Shown here piece after piece: positions 28,323 to 37,330 of a DNA stretch of 64,000 nt; positions within the stretch are counted from its first letter, which is position 1; each line of letters begins with the position of its first letter. The position numbers and the translations under genes were made by a program. The notes below the pieces were generated by a model. The model was given only the letters and a program-made list of their open reading frames with translations, had not been told where the DNA came from and ran no database searches. The DNA is from Streptomyces sp. TRM49041. Lineage in GTDB: Bacteria > Actinomycetota > Actinomycetes > Streptomycetales > Streptomycetaceae. The DNA lies in assembly GCF_008271805.1 (NCBI RefSeq), contig NZ_VSRY01000091.1, forward strand, positions 1-64,000. Reading direction: 5' to 3'.

Positions 28323-29240
28323 TCAGGTCCTGCCGCCGTGCCCCTTGTGCTCAGCCACCTCCTCGGCGACGCCACCGCCCAGGTCGGTGTCGATCTCGGT
28401 GATGGGCACGGTCGCGCCGGTGCCCTTCTTCCGCCGCCGCAGCGCTTTCTCCAGCCGGCTCGCGAACTGGCTCAGCAGGCCGTTCAACACGATGAAGAGG
28501 AGGGCCACGACCGTGAACGCGGCGATGATGTTCCCGTAGTTCGAGCTGACCAGGCGGACCTGCGACATCAGCTCGGGCAGGCCGAGCATCGCGCCGCCCA
28601 GCGCCGTGTCCTTGACGATGACGACCAGCTGGCTGACCAGCGCCGGGAGCATCGCCGTGACGGCCTGCGGCAGCAGGACGTACACCATGGTCTGGCCCTT
28701 GCGCATGCCGATCGCCTTGGCGGCGTCGGTCTGGCCGTGCGGCAGGGAGAGGATGCCGGCCCGGACGATCTCCGCGATGACGGAGGCGTTGTAGAGGACC
28801 AGGCCCGTGACGACCGCGTACAGCGGACGTACATCCGAGCTGACGTTGGTGAACTGAGCGAACAGCTGGTTCGCGAAGATCATCATCAGCAGGACCGGGA
28901 TGGCCCGGAAGAACTCCACGACCGTGCCCACGGGCCCACGGACCCAGGCGTGGTCGGAGAGCCGCGCGATGCCCAGCAGCGCGCCCAGCGGCAGGGCGAT
29001 CACCAGGGCGAACGCGGCAGCCTGGAGGGTCTCGCCGAGACCTGGCAGGAGGAAGGTGGTCCATACCCGGGAATCCGTGACGAACGGACTCCACTTGTCC
29101 GCGGTCAGCTCGTCCTTGTCCGCCATGACGGACAGCACCCACCAGCTCAACCCCACCAGGGCGCCGAGGAACAGCCCCGTGTAGAGGATGTTCCGCCGCC
29201 TGGCCTTCGGGCCCGGGGTGTCGTACAGAACGGAACTCAT
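28323..29240 (-). CDS. gluD: Glutamate ABC transporter permease GluD
   Basis: 305 residues. It is a polar amino acid ABC permease with about five membrane helices. The EAA-type loop that docks on the ATPase is AAKAIGMRKGQTMVYVLLPQ. A cytoplasmic, Lys/Arg- and Glu-rich tail follows residue 265. Its ATG overlaps the gluC stop (ATGA). Together with gluA, gluB and gluC it matches the actinobacterial GluABCD glutamate importer. Confidence 0.92.
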   Translation of the reverse strand: MSSVLYDTPGPKARRRNILYTGLFLGALVGLSWWVLSVMADKDELTADKWSPFVTDSRVWTTFLLPGLGETLQAAAFALVIALPLGALLGIARLSDHAWVRGPVGTVVEFFRAIPVLLMMIFANQLFAQFTNVSSDVRPLYAVVTGLVLYNASVIAEIVRAGILSLPHGQTDAAKAIGMRKGQTMVYVLLPQAVTAMLPALVSQLVVIVKDTALGGAMLGLPELMSQVRLVSSNYGNIIAAFTVVALLFIVLNGLLSQFASRLEKALRRRKKGTGATVPITEIDTDLGGGVAEEVAEHKGHGGRT

Positions 29241-29911
29241 CGCTTCACCGCCACACGCTTGGCCACCCAGCCGAGAAGCAGGCCGGTGGGGAGAGTGAGA
29301 ACGACGAACCCGAAGGCGAAGACGCCGAACACGGCGAACAACTGGTCGGCCTCGTTCTCGATCATGGTCCTCATCAGGTTCGCCGCTTCCAGCACGCCGA
29401 TGGCCGCCGCGACGGTGGTGTTCTTCGTCAGCGCGATCAGCACGTTGGCCAGCGGGGCCACCACCGACCGGAACGCCTGCGGCAGCACGATGAGCGTCAG
29501 CACCTGGGTGAAGCCCAGCCCCAGCGCGCGGGCCGCCTCCGCCTGCCCCACCGGCACCGTGTTGATGCCGGAGCGCAGTGCCTCGCAGACGAACGTTCCG
29601 GTGTACGCGACGAGGCCGAGGACGGCCATCCGGAAACCGATCTCCTTGAAGTCCCCGCCGCCCATCGTGAAGCCCAGCGTCTGGTTGAGTGCGAGAGAAC
29701 AGGCCACGATGATGACCGTCAGCGGGGTGTTGCGCACCACGTTGACGTACGCCGTGCCGAAGGCCCGCATCAGAGGGACCGGGCTCACCCGCATGCCCGC
29801 CAGCAGCGTGCCCCAGATCAGGGATCCCACCGCCGAGTAGAAGGTCAGCTGGACCGTCACCCAGAAGGCGCCGAGCAGGTCGTACTGCGGATTGTCTAGA
29901 AAGTCGAACAC
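29237..29911 (-). CDS. gluC: Glutamate ABC transporter permease GluC
   Basis: 224 residues, beginning MFDFLDNPQYDLLGAF as in corynebacterial and streptomycete GluC. The amino-acid permease motif NVVRNTPLTVIIVA and the EAA loop AEAARALGLGFTQVLTLIVL are present. It follows gluB after a 128-bp gap containing a large stem-loop. Coupled to gluD by a 4-base overlap. Confidence 0.92.
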   Translation of the reverse strand: MFDFLDNPQYDLLGAFWVTVQLTFYSAVGSLIWGTLLAGMRVSPVPLMRAFGTAYVNVVRNTPLTVIIVACSLALNQTLGFTMGGGDFKEIGFRMAVLGLVAYTGTFVCEALRSGINTVPVGQAEAARALGLGFTQVLTLIVLPQAFRSVVAPLANVLIALTKNTTVAAAIGVLEAANLMRTMIENEADQLFAVFGVFAFGFVVLTLPTGLLLGWVAKRVAVKR

Positions 29912-29946
29912 GTTGACCCGCGCTCTCCCCTGGTCGGATCGTGGGG

Positions 29947-29989
29947 GACGCCGCCGGCCCCGGCCCCATCGGCCGGAGCCGGCGGCGTC
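29947..29989 (-). terminator. Stem-loop between gluB and gluC
   Basis: GACGCCGCCGGC (29947-29958) pairs with GCCGGCGGCGTC (29978-29989); the interior adds CGGCC/GGCCG pairing. In the gluB-gluC gap it may act as a partial terminator or mRNA stabiliser, giving more binding protein than permease (inference). Confidence 0.65.
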
Positions 29990-30039
29990 TCACCCTTGCT
30001 GCTGGTGCTGCTCATCCGCTGCGTTCGCCGCGGCTCAGC

Positions 30040-30858
30040 TCACTTCTCGGTGATCTCCGGAGCGGGCTCGGCCTTGTAGTTGGCCGGGCCGAGGTTCTTC
30101 TCGACGAACTTGTCCCAGGAGCCGTCCGACTTCATCTTCTCCAGCGCCGCGTTGATCTTCCCGCGGAGCTCGGCGTCGCCCTTCTTCAGGCCGATGCCGT
30201 AGGGCTCGTCGCTCAGCTTCAGACCGGCGAGCTTGAACTTGCCCTTGTACTGGTCCTGCGCCGCGTAACCGGCGAGGATCGAGTCGTCCGTCGTCAGGGC
30301 GTCGAGAGACGACTTCTCCAGACCGGACAGACACTCCGAGTAGCCGCCCTGCTCCATCAGGTCCGCGTCCGGGGCCAGCTTCTCCTTGACGTTCTGTGCC
30401 GAGGTCGAGCCGACGACCGAGCACAGCTTCTTGGAGTTGAGGTCCTCGGCCTTGGTGATCGAGGTCTCGCCGGAGCGCAGCAGCAGGTCCTGATGCGCCA
30501 GGAAGTAGGGGCCGGCGAAGTCGACGACGGCCTTGCGCTTGTCGTTGATCGTGTACGTCGCGGCGATGAACTTCACGTCGCCGTTCTTGATCAGGTTCTC
30601 GCGCTCGGCGCTCGGCGCCTGCTTCCACTCGATCTGGTCCGCGCTGTACCCGAGCTCCTTGGCGACGTACGTGGCGACGTCGACGTCGAAGCCGGTGTAC
30701 TTGCCGTCGGGGGTCTTCAGGCCCCAGCCCGGCTGGTCGAACTTGATACCGATGGTGATCTTGTCGCCGCCGGAGCCGCTGCCGGAGCCGCAGGCGGTGG
30801 CGGTGAGGGAGAGGAGCAGAGCCGCGGCGAGGGCCGCACTGGTCTTGCGGTACTGCAT
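30040..30858 (-). CDS. gluB: Glutamate-binding lipoprotein GluB
   Basis: 272 residues. The signal peptide ends in a lipobox with Cys23 (LTATAC-G), so it is anchored outside the membrane. The family-3 solute-binding fold is clear: ITIGIKFDQPGWGLKTPDGK, GFDVDVATYVAKELGY and DFAGPYFLAHQDLLLR. ATG 30858 has AAGGG at the right distance; ATG 30867 would put that site directly against the start codon. It captures glutamate for GluC/GluD. Confidence 0.93.
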   Translation of the reverse strand: MQYRKTSAALAAALLLSLTATACGSGSGSGGDKITIGIKFDQPGWGLKTPDGKYTGFDVDVATYVAKELGYSADQIEWKQAPSAERENLIKNGDVKFIAATYTINDKRKAVVDFAGPYFLAHQDLLLRSGETSITKAEDLNSKKLCSVVGSTSAQNVKEKLAPDADLMEQGGYSECLSGLEKSSLDALTTDDSILAGYAAQDQYKGKFKLAGLKLSDEPYGIGLKKGDAELRGKINAALEKMKSDGSWDKFVEKNLGPANYKAEPAPEITEK

Positions 30859-30980
30859 GGTGAACATCCCTTGGGTCGTGGTCCGGCCGTCGCCCGGCGG
30901 CGCCGGGGGATTCGGTGGCGGGGTGTCAGTCGTGCCCGGCCCCCTTGGGGGAACCGGTGCCGGACACGCACTGTCGACGG

Positions 30981-30994
30981 GCCGACATGTCGGC
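30981..30994. repeat. Perfect 14-bp palindrome between gluA and gluB
   Basis: GCCGACATGTCGGC lies in the 186-bp gap between gluA and gluB. It could be an operator or a small mRNA hairpin; nothing in the sequence decides. Confidence 0.45.
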
Positions 30995-31044
30995 GTCAAC
31001 AGGGTCTGTGGGCCCAGGCCGATTCGTTCTTGTCGGCCGAGGAC

Positions 31045-31830
31045 TCAGTGGTGAAGGATCTTCGACAGGAAGTCCTTCGCCCGGTCGCTGCGCGGGTTGC
31101 TGAAGAACTGGTCGGGCGTCGCCTCTTCGACGATCCGGCCGTCCGCCATGAAGACCACTCGGTTCGCGGCGGAGCGGGCGAAGCCCATCTCGTGGGTGAC
31201 GACGACCATCGTCATCCCCTCACGTGCCAGCTGCTGCATGACCTCCAGGACCTCGTTGATCATCTCCGGGTCGAGCGCCGACGTGGGCTCGTCGAAGAGC
31301 ATGACCTTCGGGTCCATGGCCAGCGCCCGCGCGATGGCGACGCGCTGCTGCTGACCGCCGGAGAGCTGTGCCGGGTACTTGTCGGCCTGGCTGCCGACAC
31401 CCACCCGGTCCAGCAGCTGCCGCGCCTTCTCCATGGCCGTCTTCCGGTCCGTCTTGCGGACCTTGAGCTGGCCGAGCATGACGTTCTCCAGCACCGTCTT
31501 GTGTGCGAAGAGGTTGAACGACTGGAAGACCATGCCGACGTCGGCCCGGAGCCTGGCCAGCTCCTTGCCCTCACTGGGCAGCGGCTTGCCGTCGATCGTG
31601 ATCGTCCCGGAGTCGATCGACTCCAGGCGGTTGATGGTGCGGCAAAGGGTGGACTTCCCGGACCCGGACGGACCGATCACGACCACGACCTCGCCGCGGG
31701 CGATGGTCAGATCGATGTCCTGCAGCACATGCAGCGCGCCGAAGTGCTTGTTGACATCGCTCAGCACCACCAGGTCGCCGGACGTCGCTGCGGGGCCCTC
31801 CGCATCCTTGGTCACTGACACTCCGCTCAT
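31045..31830 (-). CDS. gluA: Glutamate ABC transporter ATP-binding protein GluA
   Basis: 261 residues. Walker A is GPSGSGKST, the signature is [15 protein letters not shown], Walker B is [12 protein letters not shown], and the H-loop is [10 protein letters not shown]. It resembles GlnQ/GltL-type polar amino acid ATPases. ATG 31830 follows GAGAGG. It is the first gene of gluABCD and reads away from the response-regulator gene. Confidence 0.94.
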   Translation of the reverse strand: MSGVSVTKDAEGPAATSGDLVVLSDVNKHFGALHVLQDIDLTIARGEVVVVIGPSGSGKSTLCRTINRLESIDSGTITIDGKPLPSEGKELARLRADVGMVFQSFNLFAHKTVLENVMLGQLKVRKTDRKTAMEKARQLLDRVGVGSQADKYPAQLSGGQQQRVAIARALAMDPKVMLFDEPTSALDPEMINEVLEVMQQLAREGMTMVVVTHEMGFARSAANRVVFMADGRIVEEATPDQFFSNPRSDRAKDFLSKILHH

Positions 31831-31866
31831 CGGCCTCTCGCTTCCGTCCTGCTCGGGTTGCAGAGG

Positions 31867-31895
31867 ACATTAAGCACGCCCTGCGAGCAGCGTCA
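31867..31895 (-). promoter_or_regulatory. Predicted gluA promoter
   Basis: On the minus strand TGACGC (31895-31890) and TAATGT (31872-31867) are separated by 17 bp. They sit 37 bp upstream of the gluA start, in the position of -35 and -10 elements. Confidence 0.45.
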
Positions 31896-32150
31896 TCACA
31901 TCTGAGCGGAAATTGAGGATAACGATCCGGCCGCGACCGGACACTCCGCGTGAAGGGGGCGGCCTGTCCGAATACCGGCTGGGTAACGGATTCCCCGGGG
32001 CCCGGGGCCGCCCTTGACCGCGGTGGGTGCCATCGGACTTCATGCCCTGGTGAGGAAAGCGTGCCCGGACACGCCCACGCCCTGGCACCATTCCCCTGTG
32101 CACCGACCGCGCCGCACCGACCAGGCCGGTGAGGGCGCACGTACGCAACG

Positions 32151-32168
32151 CATGACAGGTATGTCATG
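32151..32168. promoter_or_regulatory. Inverted repeat upstream of the response-regulator gene
   Basis: CATGACA-GGTA-TGTCATG is a perfect 7-bp-arm inverted repeat, 60 bp before the regulator start. It is unusually AT-rich for the window and is a candidate operator, possibly for autoregulation. Confidence 0.45.
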
Positions 32169-32227
32169 TACTTCCACTTCCTGTACGCCCTGAACACCAT
32201 GTGAGCCACTTCCGGAGGGGGGCCCTG

Positions 32228-32962
32228 ATGAGACTGCTGCTGGTCGAGGACGACAACCATGTCGCCGCCGCTCTGTCCGCCGTCCTCACGAAGCACGGCT
32301 TCACCGTCACGCACGCCAGGAACGGCGAGGAGGCGCTCAAGGCCGTCCTCCCCTCCGACGGAGCCGGACGCGGGCCCTTCGGTGTCATCCTGCTCGACCT
32401 CGGCCTCCCGGACCAGGACGGATACCAGGTCTGCGGCAAGCTCAGGAAGCTCACCGCCACGCCCGTGATCATGGTGACCGCGCGGAGCGACGTCCGGTCC
32501 CGGATACACGGGCTGAACCTGGGCGCCGACGACTACGTGGTCAAGCCGTACGACACCGGTGAACTGCTGGCCCGTATCCACGCCGTCAGCCGGCGCGCGT
32601 CCGGCGGCGACGCGGAGGACACCGGCTCGGTGCCCCTACCGGGGAGCCCGGCCGAGCCGCTCAGGCTCGGCCCCGTCGTAGTGGAGCTGCCCACCCGCAG
32701 GGTGAGCGTGGACGGTACGCCGGTCCAGCTCACCCGCAAGGAGTTCGACCTGCTCGCGCTGCTCGCCCAGCGGCCCGGCGTCGTCTTCCGCCGCGAGCAG
32801 ATCATCAGCGAGGTGTGGCGCACCAGCTGGGAGGGGACCGGCCGGACCCTGGAGGTCCATGTCGCCTCGCTCCGCGCCAAGCTGCGGATGCCCGCGCTCA
32901 TCGAGACCGTGCGCGGCGTCGGCTACCGCCTGGTCGCCCCGGTCGCGCCCCCGCGCGCGTAG
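32228..32962 (+). CDS. OmpR/PhoB-family response regulator
   Basis: 244 residues; ATG 32228 with GGAGGGG at 32214-32220. The receiver domain has acidic E-D-D near residue 8, phospho-Asp D57 (LLDLGLPDQDGY) and Lys in YVVKPYD. The winged-helix output domain (about 145-240) includes LTRKEFDLLALLAQRPG and RTLEVHVASLRAKL. The kinase gene follows after 33 bp, so the two form one operon and one signalling pair. Confidence 0.92.
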   Translation: MRLLLVEDDNHVAAALSAVLTKHGFTVTHARNGEEALKAVLPSDGAGRGPFGVILLDLGLPDQDGYQVCGKLRKLTATPVIMVTARSDVRSRIHGLNLGADDYVVKPYDTGELLARIHAVSRRASGGDAEDTGSVPLPGSPAEPLRLGPVVVELPTRRVSVDGTPVQLTRKEFDLLALLAQRPGVVFRREQIISEVWRTSWEGTGRTLEVHVASLRAKLRMPALIETVRGVGYRLVAPVAPPRA

Positions 32963-32995
32963 AGCCCGGTTTCCGGAAGCGACCGGCGATCACCC

Positions 32996-34420
32996 GTGCG
33001 TACACGTCTCCTCCCGCTGCTCCTCGTCCTCATGGCGGGCGTCCTGCTGGCGCTGGGCTTCCCGCTCGCCGGGAGCCTGGCCGCCGCGCACCAGCAGACG
33101 GTGGTCGTCGACCGCATCGACGACACGGCGCGGTTCGCGGCCCTCGCCCAGTTCGTCACCGAGACCGGCCCGGGCATCGACGAGCGGAAGGCCACCCTCC
33201 AGGGCGAGCTGCTCCGCTACCACGATGTGTACGGCATCGAGGCCGGCGTCTTCTACCGCGACGGCAGTGCCATGGCCGCCGCCCCCGAGGGCTGGCGCAT
33301 CCCCGGGGACGGCGAGCCGCGCCGGGCCCTCGGCGAGGCGCTCCTCGGGCGCCGCTCCCACGACCCGCCCCAGGTGTGGCCCTGGCAGGACGACGCCCGC
33401 CTGGCGGTCGCCTCGCCGGTCGTACGGGACGGGGATGTCGTCGCCGTCGTCGTCACCTACTCGCCGACCGGGCAGCTCCGCTCCCGCATCCTGCAGGGCT
33501 GGCTGCTCATCGCGGCCGGCGAGTGCGCGGCCATGCTGCTCGCGGTCGGCGCCGCGTTCCGGCTCACCGGCTGGGTGCTCAGACCGGTACGCGTCCTCGA
33601 CGCGGCCACCCACGACATCGCCACCGGGCGGCTCAACTCGCGCGTCGCCGCAGCCGGCGGCCCCCCGGAACTCCAGCGCCTCGCCCGGTCGTTCAACGAG
33701 ATGGCCGACAACGTCGAGCAAGTGCTGGAGCAGCAGCGCGCGTTCGTCGCCGACGCCTCCCACCAGCTGCGCAACCCGCTCGCCGCACTGCTGCTGCGCA
33801 TCGAACTCCTCGCGTTCGAACTCCCCGAGGGAAACGCGGAGATCGCCTCCGTACAGGCGGAAGGGAAGCGACTGGCCCGGGTCCTCGACGACCTGCTGGA
33901 CCTGGCGCTGGCCGAGCACGCCTCCGCCGACCTCCGGCTCACCGACATCAAGGAGCTGGCCACCGAGCGGATCGCCGCCTGGCGGCCGCTGGCCGAGGAG
34001 AAGGGCGTACGCCTCACCGGCCGCGGCCCGGCCGTCACCGCCTGGGCGGACCCGGTGGCGCTGTCCAGCGCCCTCGACGCCGTGATCGACAACGCCCTGA
34101 AGTTCACGCCGGAGGGGGAGGAGGTCACCGTCGAGTTCGGCGCGCACGGCGACACCTCCACCGTCGTCGTCACCGACCGGGGACCGGGCCTCACCGACGA
34201 GGAGCTCGACCGCGTCGGCGACCGCTTCTGGCGCAGCGGCCGCCACCAGAACGTCAAGGGCTCCGGCCTGGGCCTGTCCATCAGCCGGGCGCTGCTCGCC
34301 GCGGGCGGCGGTTCGATCACGTACGCCCACAACGACCCGCACGGACTGCGCGTGACCGTCACCGTGCCCCGTACGGAACCCTCGGCCGCCGGGAGCGGCT
34401 ACGGCTTGACCGACCGGTAG
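32996..34420 (+). CDS. Membrane sensor histidine kinase
   Basis: 474 residues from GTG 32996. A signal-anchor helix (residues 5-30) and a second helix (about 160-190) flank an extracytoplasmic sensor domain of about 130 residues. HAMP follows, then HisKA with phospho-His H256 in DASHQLRNPLAALL. The HATPase boxes are DNALKF, DRGPGL and GSGLGLSIS. The layout resembles TctE/QseC-type kinases. Its last 22 bases overlap, tail to tail, the TAXI-type binding protein gene read from the other strand. Confidence 0.92.
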   Translation: MRTRLLPLLLVLMAGVLLALGFPLAGSLAAAHQQTVVVDRIDDTARFAALAQFVTETGPGIDERKATLQGELLRYHDVYGIEAGVFYRDGSAMAAAPEGWRIPGDGEPRRALGEALLGRRSHDPPQVWPWQDDARLAVASPVVRDGDVVAVVVTYSPTGQLRSRILQGWLLIAAGECAAMLLAVGAAFRLTGWVLRPVRVLDAATHDIATGRLNSRVAAAGGPPELQRLARSFNEMADNVEQVLEQQRAFVADASHQLRNPLAALLLRIELLAFELPEGNAEIASVQAEGKRLARVLDDLLDLALAEHASADLRLTDIKELATERIAAWRPLAEEKGVRLTGRGPAVTAWADPVALSSALDAVIDNALKFTPEGEEVTVEFGAHGDTSTVVVTDRGPGLTDEELDRVGDRFWRSGRHQNVKGSGLGLSISRALLAAGGGSITYAHNDPHGLRVTVTVPRTEPSAAGSGYGLTDR

Positions 34421-35415
34421 TAGCGCCGCGCACCCTCGTGCAGCGGGAGCGGGTCCGTGTAGATCGCCGTGCGCAGATCCACGAGCTGCGCGGGGTGCAC
34501 CTCGCGCCCGATCCGGTCCCGGCTCCTGATCACCGTCCGGGTGATGCCCTCCGTCAGCGCGGCGTCCATCCCGTCCGTCGTCACCAGCAGGTTCGCCACG
34601 GCGACCGTCTCGACCGGCTTCCCGTCCTGCGCCAGCGGATACGCGTCCGCCGGAATCACCGCGGAGCGGTAGTAGCGGCTCGGCCCGCCCTCCGAGTGGA
34701 CCGTGTCGACCAGCTCCTCCTCCAGTGGAACCAGCCGGACCGGGAAGCGCTCGGAAAGCCGCAGCACGGCGTTCGTGGGCAGCCCGCCCGACCAGAAGAA
34801 CGCGTCCAGCCGGCCCTTCTCCACGAGCCCCGGCATGGTGTCGATGCCGGCGGGGACGGGCCGTATGTCCTTCGCCGGGTCCAGCCCCGCGGCCAGCAGC
34901 AGCCGGTCCGCGAGCAGCCGTACCCCCGAGCCCTCCTGGCCGACCCCCACACGCAGCCCGCGCAGGTCCCGCGCCGACCGGACGGCCGACTCCTTCGGCA
35001 CGACCAGCTGGACGTAGTCGTCGTACAGCCGCGTACAGCCGCGCAGGGTGTCGGCGCCGGGCCGGTCCTCCTGGACGTACGTGGCGACGGCGTCGGCCGC
35101 GGCGATCGTGTAGTCCGCCTCGCCGGACACGACGCGCGCCAGGTTCTGCTGGGAGCCCTCGCTGTCGCGCAGGGTCGTGGTCACCTCGGGAAGGTTCCGG
35201 CCGATCGCCTCCTTGAGGAGTTGGCCGTACCGCTGGTAGACGCCCGTCTTCACGCCCGTACTGAACGTGACGTTCCCGCGCGGCTGCTCCTGCCCGATCG
35301 GCAGCAGCCACCACAGCAGCAGCGCCGCCATGGCCAGCAGCGCCGCCGACACCTGGAACGCGCGGCCGCGGGCGACGCGGGGCAGCCGGAGAGGCCGGGG
35401 CAGGGCGGGAGACAT
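34399..35415 (-). CDS. TAXI-family TRAP-type solute-binding protein, membrane-anchored
   Basis: 338 residues from ATG 35415 (AGGA upstream). A basic N-terminus and one hydrophobic helix (about 20-41, [19 protein letters not shown]) suggest an uncleaved or late-cleaved signal anchor; there is no lipobox. The TAXI fold follows: [34 protein letters not shown] and [15 protein letters not shown]. These proteins normally feed a TRAP permease, but no permease gene is present in the window. The tail-to-tail overlap with the kinase gene suggests it could serve that kinase as a ligand-binding partner (inference). Confidence 0.85.
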   Translation of the reverse strand: MSPALPRPLRLPRVARGRAFQVSAALLAMAALLLWWLLPIGQEQPRGNVTFSTGVKTGVYQRYGQLLKEAIGRNLPEVTTTLRDSEGSQQNLARVVSGEADYTIAAADAVATYVQEDRPGADTLRGCTRLYDDYVQLVVPKESAVRSARDLRGLRVGVGQEGSGVRLLADRLLLAAGLDPAKDIRPVPAGIDTMPGLVEKGRLDAFFWSGGLPTNAVLRLSERFPVRLVPLEEELVDTVHSEGGPSRYYRSAVIPADAYPLAQDGKPVETVAVANLLVTTDGMDAALTEGITRTVIRSRDRIGREVHPAQLVDLRTAIYTDPLPLHEGARRYYRSVKP

Positions 35416-35642
35416 GCCGCGATCCTGCCAGCCCGGCCCCCGGGAAGGGAACCGCGGGCCGGAACATGGCAGGGAGACGGCCCGGAACACGGGCCGGGAG
35501 CCGGGCCGGGAGACGGCCGGGAGACGGGCGGACGAGGGCTGACCACGGGTGTGACGGTGCACCGTGGGGGGGCGGACCGGGCGTGGGACGGGGGCGAGGC
35601 TCCCGGGCGGGAGGCACTCCCGGCACCGCCTACCCTTGTTCC

Positions 35643-37160
35643 ATGACCAGCAGCGACCGGAGCCAGGCAGTGGACGTCAAGCGAACCTACGAAGTACGCA
35701 CCTACGGGTGCCAGATGAACGTCCACGACTCCGAGCGTCTCTCCGGCCTGCTGGAGGACGCCGGCTACGTCCGCGCCTCCGAGGGTGCCGACGGCGACGC
35801 CGACGTCGTGGTCTTCAACACGTGCGCGGTGCGCGAGAACGCCGACAACAAGCTGTACGGCAACCTCGGGCGGCTCGCCCCCGTGAAGGCCCGGAAGCCC
35901 GGGATGCAGATCGCCGTCGGCGGCTGTCTGGCGCAGAAGGACCGCGACACGATCGTCAAGAAGGCGCCGTGGGTCGACGTCGTCTTCGGCACGCACAACA
36001 TCGGCAAGCTGCCGGTCCTGCTGGAGCGCGCCCGCGTCCAGGAGGAGGCGCAGGTCGAGATCGCCGAGTCGCTGGAGGCGTTCCCGTCCACGCTGCCGAC
36101 CCGCCGCGAGTCCGCCTACGCCGCGTGGGTCTCGATCTCCGTCGGCTGCAACAACACCTGCACCTTCTGCATCGTCCCGGCGCTGCGCGGCAAGGAGAAG
36201 GACCGCCGCCCCGGCGACATCCTCGCCGAGATCGAGGCGCTCGTCGGCGAGGGCGTCTCCGAGATCACCCTGCTCGGCCAGAACGTCAACGCGTACGGCT
36301 CCGACATCGGCGACCGTGAGGCGTTCTCGAAGCTCCTGCGCGCGTGCGGGAAGATCGAGGGCCTGGAGCGCGTCCGCTTCACCTCCCCCCACCCGCGGGA
36401 CTTCACGGACGACGTCATCGCGGCGATGGCGGAGACCCCGAACGTGATGCCGCAGCTGCACATGCCGCTCCAGTCCGGCTCGGACACCGTCCTCAAGGCG
36501 ATGCGCCGCTCGTACCGCCAGGACCGCTTCCTCGGCATCATCGAGAAGGTCCGCGCCGCGATCCCGCACGCGGCGATCTCCACCGACATCATCGTGGGCT
36601 TCCCCGGCGAGACCGAGGAGGACTTCGAGCAGACCCTGCACGCGGTCCGCGAGGCCCGCTTCGCGCAGGCGTTCACCTTCCAGTACTCCAAGCGCCCCGG
36701 CACGCCCGCGGCGACCATGGACGGCCAGATCCCCAAGGAGGTCGTGCAGGCGCGCTACGAGCGGCTGGTCGCTCTCCAGGAGGAGATCTCCTGGGAGGAG
36801 AACAAGAAGCAGGTCGGCCGCACCCTGGAGGTCATGGTCGCCGAGGGCGAGGGCCGCAAGGACGACGCCACCCGCCGCCTCTCCGGCCGCGCCCCCGACA
36901 ACCGCCTGGTCCACTTCACCAGGCCGGACGAGGAAGTACGCCCCGGCGACGTCGTGACCGTCGAGATCACCTACGCGGCCCCCCACCACCTGCTGGCCGA
37001 GGGCCCGGTCACCGCGGTCCGCCGCACGCGCGCGGGCGACGCCTGGGAGAAGCGCAACACCACCCAGGCCGCCAAGCCGACGGGGGTCCTCCTGGGCCTT
37101 CCCCAGGTGGGCGTCCCGGCCCCCCTGCCTCCGGCGACGGACGGCTGCGCCATCAGCTGA
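35643..37160 (+). CDS. miaB: tRNA-2-methylthio-N6-dimethylallyladenosine synthase MiaB
   Basis: 505 residues. It is a radical-SAM methylthiotransferase acting on A37 of tRNAs after MiaA. The N-terminal MTTase cysteines are in TYGCQMN, FNTCAVR and GGCLAQK. The radical-SAM motif CNNTCTFC precedes [13 protein letters not shown], the MiaB hallmark. A C-terminal TRAM domain ends near residue 455. A 45-residue Pro/Ala-rich tail follows. The partner enzyme miaA lies 1.7 kb downstream. Confidence 0.96.
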   Translation: MTSSDRSQAVDVKRTYEVRTYGCQMNVHDSERLSGLLEDAGYVRASEGADGDADVVVFNTCAVRENADNKLYGNLGRLAPVKARKPGMQIAVGGCLAQKDRDTIVKKAPWVDVVFGTHNIGKLPVLLERARVQEEAQVEIAESLEAFPSTLPTRRESAYAAWVSISVGCNNTCTFCIVPALRGKEKDRRPGDILAEIEALVGEGVSEITLLGQNVNAYGSDIGDREAFSKLLRACGKIEGLERVRFTSPHPRDFTDDVIAAMAETPNVMPQLHMPLQSGSDTVLKAMRRSYRQDRFLGIIEKVRAAIPHAAISTDIIVGFPGETEEDFEQTLHAVREARFAQAFTFQYSKRPGTPAATMDGQIPKEVVQARYERLVALQEEISWEENKKQVGRTLEVMVAEGEGRKDDATRRLSGRAPDNRLVHFTRPDEEVRPGDVVTVEITYAAPHHLLAEGPVTAVRRTRAGDAWEKRNTTQAAKPTGVLLGLPQVGVPAPLPPATDGCAIS

Positions 37161-37330
37161 CCCTGCACGCTGCGCGAGGGCGGGCCGGGGCAGGGACCGG
37201 CTCCCGCCGCACCGGGGTGGCCGGGCTCCGGGTGCCGGGTGGGGCTCCGGGTGCCGGTGCCGGTGCCGGGCGGCACCCGGCAGCGCGCGCGGAGCGGTGC
37301 CCCGGGGCTTCGCCCGTTACGCTGCGGATC

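Larger units (their letters stand above)
31831..32227. other. Divergent control region between gluA and the response-regulator gene
   Basis: A 397-bp gap from which gluA and the regulator gene are read in opposite directions. It contains the predicted gluA promoter and an 18-bp inverted repeat near the regulator. The rest shows no credible small gene. Confidence 0.6.
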
